From contig JAFYMC010000004.1 in the NCBI GenBank assembly GCA_017556805.1, positions 1 to 51,140 on the forward strand: a DNA stretch of 51,140 nucleotides, in the 5' to 3' direction. Positions 27,822 through 36,263 of the stretch are shown piece by piece. The position numbers were made by a program, and so were the translations under genes. A model generated the notes under the pieces. That model was not told where the DNA came from. It did not search any database and was given only the letters and a program-made list of their open reading frames with translations. The stretch is from Lachnospiraceae bacterium (GTDB lineage: Bacteria > Bacillota > Clostridia > Lachnospirales > Lachnospiraceae). The number at the start of each line of letters is the position of its first letter. Within the stretch, counting starts at the first letter, position 1.

Positions 27822-27852
27822 CTGCGGAGGTGGTTGTTTTTTCTTTTTTTTC
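27811..27852 (+). terminator. Terminator after the kinase gene
   Basis: ACAACCAC (27812-27819) pairs with GTGGTTGT (27830-27837), followed by a long T-rich tract. It separates the two-component genes from the lipoprotein array or attenuates read-through into it. Confidence 0.8.
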
Positions 27853-27861
27853 GTTTTAAGA

Positions 27862-27867
27862 TACAAT
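27862..27867 (+). promoter_or_regulatory. Possible -10 for the lipoprotein array
   Basis: TACAAT lies 24 bases before the first lipoprotein ATG. The -35 position holds only T-rich sequence (TTTTCT), as expected for an activator-dependent promoter. Confidence 0.4.
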
Positions 27868-27891
27868 TGAGAAGGTAGAAAAGGAGGGCGC

Positions 27892-29286
27892 ATGGTTATG
27901 AAGAAACTACTGTTTACGGTGTTGCTTTTGCTCTGTGTGACAGGCTGTGTGGGGTGTAAGAAAGAGAAGGATGTAAAGGAAGAAGAACATGTAATCACTT
28001 CTGAGGATTATGAGAGAGGAAACACCACATCTATATTGCAGACGCCGATCCTGGTTACGGATATGGGGCATTATTATTACAGTGAAATGTACGGAGGCTG
28101 GCGGTATTACGATGTGGAAACCGGACAGGAGATGTACCTTTGCAATAAGCCGGAGTGTAAACACGACGGAAATGCATTCTGTGTAGCTACCAACTCGAAA
28201 TACCGGTACGAGCGGTTTACCATGTACAACGAAATGATTTATGCAACTGCAGTGGAAACCACAGATACCCAGTACTTATATAAACTGATTGCCATTGCCT
28301 TGGATGGGTCGGAACTGACAGAGGTTGCTACCTATATGACGACAGAACGAATGGGGCAGATACCGGACAACAACAGTATAAAGAAGAATCTTTGTATTCA
28401 TCGGAACAAAGCCCTGATTCCCATGACTGCCTTGGGACAAGACGGTTTGGCTGACAGCAGGGTCTACGGAACGGCATTGCTTGATTTGGATACAAAAGAG
28501 GTGGAGTATTTGGATGAAGAGCCCCTTGGAAGGGATAATCCGATGGTTTCCAATATTACCGGCTATGGGGATTACATTTATTATTACAGACGGGAAGGAA
28601 AGAAAAATGTTCTGCACAGACGGAATATCAGGGATAACACGGATGAGAGCTATAAGCTTCTGGCGGGATTTGACGGACGCTATGCCGTATTAGACGAGAA
28701 CACCGTAGTCTATTTGCGGTTACGGGAACGTGCCTATTCTTTGTGTGTTCATAACAGTGTCACAGGAGAAAATGTGGAAAGAGACCCGTTCGTAAGAACT
28801 GTACATGTTACTACATTACCGGATGGAACAACGAAGGAAAGGAAGGAACCGTACATAATAACCGAGATTGTCACGGACGGGACATACCTGTATGTAGAGC
28901 ATGGTGCGGTCCATAGCAGCAGTCATGATGGAGACGGACAAAACAGAAAGAGATGGTTACAGGCGGATGTAAGAGTATTGGATTATGACTTCAATGAAGT
29001 CGCCCTTGTGAATATGACGGACAGTAAGTTCCCGGAGGAACTGCCGATGATGGCGTGGAGGCTTGGCTTTGGAGGCAGTATCCGTGGGGGATATATTCAG
29101 GAGAATCTGTATTTCCTGGGGGAGGATATCTATGTAACCCTGTACGAAAGAGAGGTGCAGGAAGTGGAAGAATATTCAAGTCCCGTGTACGAGGACGGAC
29201 TTTATACCTTCAAGTTTAAGCGAAGCGATTTGTTAAAGGGTGACGTGACGATGGAATTTGTATACAAGAGAGAGGAACAGGAGTAG
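27892..29286 (+). CDS. Array lipoprotein 1 (LCNKPEC-x-H-x5-C family)
   Basis: A 464-aa lipoprotein. The signal peptide ends at a lipobox (CVTGC, lipid Cys near 19), then TSEDYERGN, a YYYSEMYGGWRYYD turn and the signature LCNKPECKHDGNAFCVATN with Cys84, Cys89, His91, Cys97. Later come IALDGSEL, IHRNKAL, YGTALLDLDTKEV, a GDYIYYYRREGKK repeat-like strand and C-terminal FKRSDLLKGD. Repeated Tyr-Gly-Asp strands suggest a beta-propeller, by inference. The ATG at 27892 or 27898 could be used. First of seven tandem paralogues; no named function. Confidence 0.8.
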   Translation: MVMKKLLFTVLLLLCVTGCVGCKKEKDVKEEEHVITSEDYERGNTTSILQTPILVTDMGHYYYSEMYGGWRYYDVETGQEMYLCNKPECKHDGNAFCVATNSKYRYERFTMYNEMIYATAVETTDTQYLYKLIAIALDGSELTEVATYMTTERMGQIPDNNSIKKNLCIHRNKALIPMTALGQDGLADSRVYGTALLDLDTKEVEYLDEEPLGRDNPMVSNITGYGDYIYYYRREGKKNVLHRRNIRDNTDESYKLLAGFDGRYAVLDENTVVYLRLRERAYSLCVHNSVTGENVERDPFVRTVHVTTLPDGTTKERKEPYIITEIVTDGTYLYVEHGAVHSSSHDGDGQNRKRWLQADVRVLDYDFNEVALVNMTDSKFPEELPMMAWRLGFGGSIRGGYIQENLYFLGEDIYVTLYEREVQEVEEYSSPVYEDGLYTFKFKRSDLLKGDVTMEFVYKREEQE

Positions 29287-29328
29287 AAGGAAATTCGGGA
29301 TATAAGGATAGAGAGGAGCTGGATACGG

Positions 29329-30594
29329 ATGAGAAAACTTTGTTTGATTTTAATCGCGGTGTGTCTGTTGGTGACGGTAGGTCCGGCCGGCTGTAACAGC
29401 AAGGATGGCGAGAAAGGAAAACAGACAGGCGATGCCCCTGCACCGGTATCGGAGGATTTGAAGCCGGGCAACGATACCGTCTTTGCAACGGAGAAGGGGT
29501 ACTATTATTACAGTTATGCAGAGAATGGGTTCCGTTATACGGACCGTGCTACAGGAAAGGATATGTATCTTTGCAATAAGCCGGAATGCCGACACGACGG
29601 CAATGAGTTTTGTGTGGCAACCAATGACAAATATAATATTGAACGTGTAGGGATGTACAGCGGACAGATTTTTGCAACGGCTATAGAAGTAACGGATACA
29701 CAGTATCGGTATCATCTGCTTTCCCTTGCCCTGGATGGGTCGGTGCTAAACGAACATGTAACCTATCTGACGTTGGAAAAGATGGGCGTGATACCGGCGA
29801 GGCATATCGATGGAAGTCAGTTGTATATTCACCGGAATGTGGCCATGATTCCTTTGTGGCTGGTAGGGGATGACGGAACGGAGACTACCCAGTATTTCGG
29901 AACCGCGATAATTAATCTGGAAACAAGGGAAGTAACCTATCTGGACGAGGAGCCGTTTTCTACGGAAAATGAAAAGGCAACCGATATTACCGCCCATGGA
30001 GACTACTTTTACTATTGCAGAAAAGAAGGAAAGAAGACGGTATTGCACCGGTACAACATAAAGGACGGTACGGACGAGACCCATAAGCTGTTGGTGGGCT
30101 TTAAAGGAAATTATGCGGTGCGGGACGACAATACAATTGTATATACCAAGACAGATGACAAGACCTTGTGCGTGTATCACAGAGAAACGGGAGAGAATGA
30201 AGAAAAGGTAATCTTAGAGCGATATCAGACGGTGCATTATCAGGACGGAAGTTCGGAAGAAAAGAGTGTGGCCTATACGGCATCGAATCTTAAAACGGAC
30301 GGGGAGTACATTTATGTGAAGGAGACGTACCTCCATGTATTTAACCGGGAATTGAAGGAAATCGCGACAATTAACATGGCGGAGGATATATCATTTGAGG
30401 AAGTAACCCAGACAGAAAATCAGGAGGAGGCTTCTATGAGTTATGGACGCCATTTGTACTATGAAGACGATGCGGTTTATTGTGTGGTGCCGGATGAAAA
30501 CAACAATCGGAAAGAGTACGTGTTCCAATGCGCAAAAGAGGTGTTTTTAAGCGGCGATCCGGAGTTTACGTTTGAATGTACACTACATTGGTAG
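29329..30594 (+). CDS. Array lipoprotein 2
   Basis: A 421-aa paralogue, the shortest of the seven. Lipobox GPAGC (Cys about 22), then VSEDLKPGN and signature LCNKPECRHDGNEFCVATN with Cys82, Cys87, His89, Cys95. It keeps LALDGSVL, IHRNVAM, YFGTAIINLETREV, LDEEPF and the HGDYFYYCRKEGKK strand. The C-terminus is FQCAKEVFLSGDPEFTFE, where the usual RSD has become KEV. It lacks the longer loop seen in paralogues 3 and 5 before the C-terminal motif. It starts 42 nt after paralogue 1. Confidence 0.8.
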   Translation: MRKLCLILIAVCLLVTVGPAGCNSKDGEKGKQTGDAPAPVSEDLKPGNDTVFATEKGYYYYSYAENGFRYTDRATGKDMYLCNKPECRHDGNEFCVATNDKYNIERVGMYSGQIFATAIEVTDTQYRYHLLSLALDGSVLNEHVTYLTLEKMGVIPARHIDGSQLYIHRNVAMIPLWLVGDDGTETTQYFGTAIINLETREVTYLDEEPFSTENEKATDITAHGDYFYYCRKEGKKTVLHRYNIKDGTDETHKLLVGFKGNYAVRDDNTIVYTKTDDKTLCVYHRETGENEEKVILERYQTVHYQDGSSEEKSVAYTASNLKTDGEYIYVKETYLHVFNRELKEIATINMAEDISFEEVTQTENQEEASMSYGRHLYYEDDAVYCVVPDENNNRKEYVFQCAKEVFLSGDPEFTFECTLHW

Positions 30595-30641
30595 AATGAG
30601 CGATTGGAGCAGGGATACACAGGGAACGAGGAGGTATACGG

Positions 30642-31961
30642 ATGAAAAAGATAATCGTATTGGGCTTGATTGTATTGGTTTTTTTGTGTCTTGCGGGTTG
30701 TAAGAAGGAAGCTCCAAAAGAATCGGTATTAAGCGTGGCGGTGTTTCCGGAGGATTATAGGAAAGAAACCGGGGGAATGATGTTGACGGAGCAGGGCTAC
30801 TATTATTGCAGCATGGAAAATCGCGACCTGCATTATTATGATTTTGCCACCGGAACGGATATGTATCTTTGTAACAAGCCGGAATGTAAGCACGACGGAA
30901 ATAAGTTTTGCGTGGCCACCAACGACAAGTATCGAATTGACCGGGTTTGTCTGTATGGCGGAAGAATCTTTGCCACAGCAGTGGAGGAGACCGATACCGC
31001 CTATCTGTTTAAGGTACTGCAGATTGCGTTAGACGGTTCCGAGATGAATGAGTTTGTGACTTATTATACGCTGGAGAAAACCGGCGTAACCACAGTGGAG
31101 TATGCGGATGACAGTTTGTTTATTCACCGCAACCGGATGGTGATTCCGATGCAGGTAAAGGGCCAGGGGGAGGACACGACGTATTACGGAACGGCGTGGG
31201 TGAATCTGGACACAAAGGAAGTATCCTATTCGGATGAAGAGGTGCTTAGCAAGGAGAATATTGCGCTTACCCATATGGACGGCTTCGGGGAGTATATCTT
31301 TTATTGTAAGCAAGTGACAAAAAAGAAGATGGAATTGTACCGGTATCATATGACAGACGGGACAGAGGAGACATTTAAGCTTGTGACCAGCTTCGGCGGT
31401 CAGTATGAGCCGTTGGATGAAAATACCGTTGTTTACATCAGAAAAAACGGCAGGACCTTTTTCGTCTATGACCATACTACGGGGAATAATGAGGAGAAGC
31501 AGTTAACTTTTACCTTCACGGAGCATTTTCATGATGAGGATGGCGCGGATCATATCTGGGAGCATGACTCGGAGGCGGTAGGACTGCGCTATGACGGGAC
31601 CTATTTCTATGTGGCGGATAAAAGCTATTTACGAGGGGATGGCGACCCGGAGGGCAGCGGAGAAAAGGTGATTATCGGAAATTCTTATCTGCATGTCTTT
31701 GACGGGTCATATAAGAAGCTTGCTGAGATGAATGTGGAGGAGGAGCTGACCAGACCGAAACCGTGGAACAGTTATGCGTATTTAAATAAATACCTGCATC
31801 ACTCCGACCCGAATGTGCATTTATGCTACTTCGGAGATACCGTGTACGGAGTATGGTCGAAGGTGGAAGCAAAGGAAGGGCATTATGTGGTGAAGTTCAA
31901 CCGGAGCGATTTGCTTGCCGGAAATCCGGAGTATGAGCTGGTGCTGAAGGAACTGCCGTAA
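30642..31961 (+). CDS. Array lipoprotein 3
   Basis: A 439-aa paralogue. Lipobox CLAGC (Cys20), short linker, signature LCNKPECKHDGNKFCVATN with Cys77, Cys82, His84, Cys90. It keeps IALDGSEMNEF, IHRNRMV, YYGTAWVNLDTKEV and SDEEVL in place of LDEEP. The GDYFYYC strand is altered to GEYIFYCKQVTKKK. It has an extra Cys in GYYYCSMEN (about 56). The C-terminus is FNRSDLLAGNPEYELV. GAGGAGG precedes the ATG. Confidence 0.8.
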   Translation: MKKIIVLGLIVLVFLCLAGCKKEAPKESVLSVAVFPEDYRKETGGMMLTEQGYYYCSMENRDLHYYDFATGTDMYLCNKPECKHDGNKFCVATNDKYRIDRVCLYGGRIFATAVEETDTAYLFKVLQIALDGSEMNEFVTYYTLEKTGVTTVEYADDSLFIHRNRMVIPMQVKGQGEDTTYYGTAWVNLDTKEVSYSDEEVLSKENIALTHMDGFGEYIFYCKQVTKKKMELYRYHMTDGTEETFKLVTSFGGQYEPLDENTVVYIRKNGRTFFVYDHTTGNNEEKQLTFTFTEHFHDEDGADHIWEHDSEAVGLRYDGTYFYVADKSYLRGDGDPEGSGEKVIIGNSYLHVFDGSYKKLAEMNVEEELTRPKPWNSYAYLNKYLHHSDPNVHLCYFGDTVYGVWSKVEAKEGHYVVKFNRSDLLAGNPEYELVLKELP

Positions 31962-31980
31962 AGGATACGGAGGGATATGG

Positions 31981-33318
31981 ATGAAGAGGATAGTTTTATT
32001 TGGATTGATGGTGTTGGGACTTGTGGCTTTCGCCGGCTGCTCCAAGGACAAGCCGGGCGAGACAACGAAGGCGGTGACTGCCGGAAAGACGGAGAATCAA
32101 TTCGTTCCGGAGGATTACGAGCCGGGGAACAGGACCAAGTATTTGTCCCCCATGATGAAGACGGACAAAGGCTTATATTACTACTCTTTTGCGGATAAGG
32201 GCATTCATTATTATGATCTTGCGACACAGAAAACCATGTTTCTATGCAATAAGCCGGAGTGCCGGCATGGCGGGAGTGAGTTCTGTGTGGCTACCAACGG
32301 AAAATATTTAACGCTGAGTCAATGCAAGTACAATGATGTGATTTTGGCGTTTGTGCTGGAGGAAACGGATACACAATATCTCTTTAAAGTACTTTCCATA
32401 GCCCTGGACGGCTCGGAAATGGATGAGGTGGCTACTGTACTGGAATTGGATAAGACGACAGATGATTTTTCTATTTATCAATGCTTTATGTATGCCCATC
32501 GGAATAAGGTATTTCTCACGTTTACCGGCTCGGGACAGGTGGAGACGGAATATCACGGAACGGCTGTGTTGGACTTGAATACGAAGAAAACGACCTTTTT
32601 GGATGAGGAGCCTTTCAGTAAAGATAATGTGGCAGTGTCTGATGTGAGTGGATACGGGGACTACTTTTATTATTGTAAAAAGGAAGGGAAAAAGCTTTTG
32701 CTACACCGTTACCACATTGAGAACGGGACGGATGAAAGCTTCCGGTTGTTGACGAATTTCTCCGGACAATATGTATTGCTGGATGAGGATACAATCGCCT
32801 ATATCAGGAGTGCGGGAACAGTAATTTGCACCCATCAGATTTCCACCGGACACAACACAGAGCATACAAAAATAATGCGTTATGCATATTGGTATAAGTG
32901 GCAGGAGAAAACTTTTATCCGATATGATGAAAAGAGCGAAAGTGAAGTGGTCCAGCTTTTGACGGACGGTACATATGTCTATGCACCGGAGATATACAGA
33001 GAGTATCGGGATACGGATGAAAATGGGGAGGAGATTGTTGTCAGAAGAGAAGGCTATATTCACGTGTATAATCAGGCGCTGGAAGAAATTGCTTTGGTGA
33101 ATATGGCAGAGGCTGCGGCTTCGTTAGGTTTTGATGACATGGAGTGGAGTGAAAAGAGTTATACCCAGATGCTCCACTACCTGGGTGAGGAAATCTATTG
33201 GAAACTGATACCGAAGGGGACAACGGATTCTGAGAAATATGTATTCCGTTGCAATCGCAGCGACTTTATAGCAGGGAAACCGAAGTTTGAGTATGTGTAT
33301 CAGTATAGCGGATACTAA
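31981..33318 (+). CDS. Array lipoprotein 4
   Basis: A 445-aa paralogue. Lipobox AFAGC (Cys20) followed by SKDKPGE, a leader shared with paralogues 6 and 7. The signature is LCNKPECRHGGSEFCVATN with Cys89, Cys94, His96, Cys102; the Asp after His is Gly here, the only such change in the array. It keeps IALDGSEMDEVATV, AHRNKVF, YHGTAVLDLNTKK, LDEEPF and GDYFYYCKKEGKK. The C-terminus is FRCNRSDFIAGKPKFEYV. Confidence 0.8.
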   Translation: MKRIVLFGLMVLGLVAFAGCSKDKPGETTKAVTAGKTENQFVPEDYEPGNRTKYLSPMMKTDKGLYYYSFADKGIHYYDLATQKTMFLCNKPECRHGGSEFCVATNGKYLTLSQCKYNDVILAFVLEETDTQYLFKVLSIALDGSEMDEVATVLELDKTTDDFSIYQCFMYAHRNKVFLTFTGSGQVETEYHGTAVLDLNTKKTTFLDEEPFSKDNVAVSDVSGYGDYFYYCKKEGKKLLLHRYHIENGTDESFRLLTNFSGQYVLLDEDTIAYIRSAGTVICTHQISTGHNTEHTKIMRYAYWYKWQEKTFIRYDEKSESEVVQLLTDGTYVYAPEIYREYRDTDENGEEIVVRREGYIHVYNQALEEIALVNMAEAAASLGFDDMEWSEKSYTQMLHYLGEEIYWKLIPKGTTDSEKYVFRCNRSDFIAGKPKFEYVYQYSGY

Positions 33319-33338
33319 GAAACAGAGGAGGGGGTCTG

Positions 33339-34820
33339 ATGAGAAAATGGTTTGCTGTGATAGTGACCGTGTTGTGTCTTGCAGTGCTTGCTGGGTGCAA
33401 TAAGAATACATTTTCAGAGCATTCGGGAGAAAAGACCGGATTTGTTTCCGAGGATTTTTATCAGGGCAATACATCCAGGTTCATGCCGGAACCTATGCTT
33501 ATGACGGAAAAAGGATATTATTATTACAGTGAAGGGTATGAGGGCTTTCGGTATTATGATATTGCCACTGGAAAGGATATGTACCTTTGTAATAAGCCCG
33601 AATGCAAGCATGACGGGAGTGCGTTTTGCGTGGCATCTAATAACAAATATAATGTAATCGATTACTGCTTGTATGATGATTGTATTTTAGCCTATGTTTT
33701 GGAAAAAACGGATACACAGCAGGTGTTTAAGGTGATTTCACTTGCGTTAGACGGCTCCTCCTTAAGCGAGGTGGCTACGGTTATGATGCTGGAAAAGACG
33801 GCACAGTCGACACCGGAGACCGGCGGTAGTTTTTATGTACACCGCAATAAGGCATTGTTGCTTATGTGGGCGGAAGCAGATGAGGATTTGGGAGATGTGG
33901 TATTGTATGGTACGGCCTTCCTTGATTTGGAGACGCGGGAAGTCACCTATCTGGACAAAGAACCGATGGCAATAGGTAATACGGAGCTTATGCATGTAAA
34001 AGCCCATGGAGACTATTTCTATTATTGCAAAAATGAAGGGAAAAAGGGCAAAAAGAAGATACTGCATCGCTACCATATTGCAGACGGAACGGATGAGTCG
34101 TTCTCGTTTTTGGTTGGATTTAACGGAGATTATGTGGTGGTGAATGATGTAACAGTGGCATATTTGAGAAAAGATAAAAGTGCGGTTTGCGTACATCATT
34201 TGGAAACGGGAGAGAATGAAGAAATTACGTTTGATATGGCAATGCTATATCGGTACAACCCGGATGGGACATTGATGACAAGTTCGTTTATGGAGGATGA
34301 CTATACGGATGAGGAACTTCAGGAAATACTGGCCCGTGGGGAGACACCCGAAATCGTAGAGCTTCCGTGGGTGTGGTATGTCAATAATTGTCCGGAGACA
34401 ATACTGTCGGATGGTGATTATATTTATATCCCTATGTCGAGTGAACGTATTTTGTCAAGTTACATTGAAAAGCAAACGGAAGACAGAGTATTTGGTTTTT
34501 TTCATCGGGATAGCGGGGAAGGTGCATGGATTCGGGTTTTTGACCGTGAGTTTAATGAAATCGCGCAAATCAATATTTATGATGCGGTGGAGGCGGTCCG
34601 GCCGGAAGGCACAGAATGGGAAATGAAGTACTACTCCATAAGTTTGCGATATATGGGAGAGGACATTTATCTTGAACTGTGTCCGAAGGGGAATACCTCG
34701 GAGTGGGAGGTGTTCCGATGTACGCGGGCAGAGTTCTTAAGCGGAAATCCGAAATTTGAGTATGTATTCCGAATGCACCGGGAGCAGAATGGAGATACAT
34801 TGTTATTGGATTCGCGGTAA
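33339..34820 (+). CDS. Array lipoprotein 5 (longest)
   Basis: A 493-aa paralogue. Lipobox VLAGC (Cys20), VSEDFYQGN, signature LCNKPECKHDGSAFCVASN with Cys84, Cys89, His91, Cys97. It keeps LALDGSSLSEVATV, VHRNKAL, LYGTAFLDLETREV, LDKEPM and GDYFYYCKNEGKK. Its extra length comes from an acidic insertion at about residues 310-390 before IRVFDREFNEIAQIN. The C-terminus is FRCTRAEFLSGNPKFEYVF plus a short hydrophilic tail. Confidence 0.8.
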   Translation: MRKWFAVIVTVLCLAVLAGCNKNTFSEHSGEKTGFVSEDFYQGNTSRFMPEPMLMTEKGYYYYSEGYEGFRYYDIATGKDMYLCNKPECKHDGSAFCVASNNKYNVIDYCLYDDCILAYVLEKTDTQQVFKVISLALDGSSLSEVATVMMLEKTAQSTPETGGSFYVHRNKALLLMWAEADEDLGDVVLYGTAFLDLETREVTYLDKEPMAIGNTELMHVKAHGDYFYYCKNEGKKGKKKILHRYHIADGTDESFSFLVGFNGDYVVVNDVTVAYLRKDKSAVCVHHLETGENEEITFDMAMLYRYNPDGTLMTSSFMEDDYTDEELQEILARGETPEIVELPWVWYVNNCPETILSDGDYIYIPMSSERILSSYIEKQTEDRVFGFFHRDSGEGAWIRVFDREFNEIAQINIYDAVEAVRPEGTEWEMKYYSISLRYMGEDIYLELCPKGNTSEWEVFRCTRAEFLSGNPKFEYVFRMHREQNGDTLLLDSR

Positions 34821-34857
34821 AGAAGGAGAAGTGTAATAACGAGAACGGAGAGTGCAA

Positions 34858-36243
34858 ATGAGAAAAGGTTTATTTACAGTATTGACGATTGTATGCCTCG
34901 CAACTTTTATGGCATGCTCCGGCGGAAAGGACAAGCCGGGCGAACAGCCGGGAGGGGCGACGGGGCATGTAACTGCCGGAAAGAAAGAGTATCAATTTGT
35001 TTCCGAGGATTTTGAACAGGGAAACCGTCCGGGTACTGTGGGAAATGCCATGATGCGGACAGATAAGGGCTTTTATCATTATAGCGACACCTTGGGCGGG
35101 TTTCGGTATTATGATACGGCCACGGGGAAGGAGATGTTTCTTTGTAACAAACCGGAGTGCAGACATGACGGAAACGAGTTTTGTGTAGCAACAAATGGGA
35201 AGTATACGGTGTTGGACTATTGTTTGTATGGAGAACGCCTCATGGTGTTTGCGGCGGAGGTGACGGAGACACAGGTGCTTTATAAGGTGCTGGCTTTGGC
35301 ATTGGACGGGTCATCTATGGATGAGGTGGCAACGGTGCTGGAATTGGAACGGTCTCCTGATATGAGTTTATATACAAGCCGGATGTATCTTCACAGAAAC
35401 AAGGCATTGCTTACCTTTACAACGGGGGCATCCTATGAGCAGGAAGATACCATGCATTACGGGACGGCATTGCTTGACTTGAATACAAAGAACGTTACCT
35501 TTTTAGAGGAAGAGCCTCTGGCAAAGGAAAATGTGGAGACTACCGATATTACTGCCTACGGAGACTATTTCTATTATTGCAAAAAAGAAGGAAAGAAAAC
35601 CGTTCTGCACCGGTATCACATTGAGAACGGAATCGATGAGACCTGTAAGCTTTTGACCAATTTTACGGGAGACTATGCGGTATTGGAGGAAGACTACATT
35701 GTATATTTGCGTAGCAGCCAAAAGGCACTCTGTACCTATCGTTTTTCTACCGGGGAGAATGAAGAGAAGGTAATGTTATATGAGAAGGTGCCGTGGTATG
35801 ATTCATACGGAAATCTGATTCATGAGACGGAGGAAGGAGTACCGGCGCAGGGACTGGTAACAGACGGGACCTATTTGTATGTACCGCAGGCAACGATACA
35901 TTTCGATGTTCCGTATTCAGATGGAAGAGTGGAAGAGTGGACAGAGGCAGAGTCCGCTTGCATCCGGGTGTTTAACAAGGAGTTGGAAGAGGTTACGGTG
36001 CTGAATTTAGCGGAGCAACTTCCTTTGGAGAACGGGGAGTATGATTGCAGTGCGGAGGAGAGCATTAGTCTCAGAACTACCCAGAATTTGGGCTTCCGCT
36101 ATATGGAAGAGGATATTTATTGGTGTCCGGTTTCCGTGCCGGATCAGCAAACTGTGGAAAATCATGTATATCATTGCAAACGCAGTGATTTCTTGGCGGG
36201 AGAACCGGAGTTTGAGTTTGTGTATGGATACAGTGTTGATTAG
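34858..36243 (+). CDS. Array lipoprotein 6
   Basis: A 461-aa paralogue. Signal MRKGLFTVLTIVCLATFMAC is nearly identical to that of paralogue 7 (lipid Cys20, with Phe at -3). Signature LCNKPECRHDGNEFCVATN with Cys96, Cys101, His103, Cys109. It keeps LALDGSSMDEVATV, LHRNKAL, HYGTALLDLNTKNV, LEEEPL and GDYFYYCKKEGKK. The C-terminus is YHCKRSDFLAGEPEFEFV. I start it at ATG 34858, eight bases after GGAG; an in-frame GTG six bases earlier is too close to that site. Confidence 0.8.
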   Translation: MRKGLFTVLTIVCLATFMACSGGKDKPGEQPGGATGHVTAGKKEYQFVSEDFEQGNRPGTVGNAMMRTDKGFYHYSDTLGGFRYYDTATGKEMFLCNKPECRHDGNEFCVATNGKYTVLDYCLYGERLMVFAAEVTETQVLYKVLALALDGSSMDEVATVLELERSPDMSLYTSRMYLHRNKALLTFTTGASYEQEDTMHYGTALLDLNTKNVTFLEEEPLAKENVETTDITAYGDYFYYCKKEGKKTVLHRYHIENGIDETCKLLTNFTGDYAVLEEDYIVYLRSSQKALCTYRFSTGENEEKVMLYEKVPWYDSYGNLIHETEEGVPAQGLVTDGTYLYVPQATIHFDVPYSDGRVEEWTEAESACIRVFNKELEEVTVLNLAEQLPLENGEYDCSAEESISLRTTQNLGFRYMEEDIYWCPVSVPDQQTVENHVYHCKRSDFLAGEPEFEFVYGYSVD

Positions 36244-36263
36244 AAAGAGGAGGAGGGATTTTG

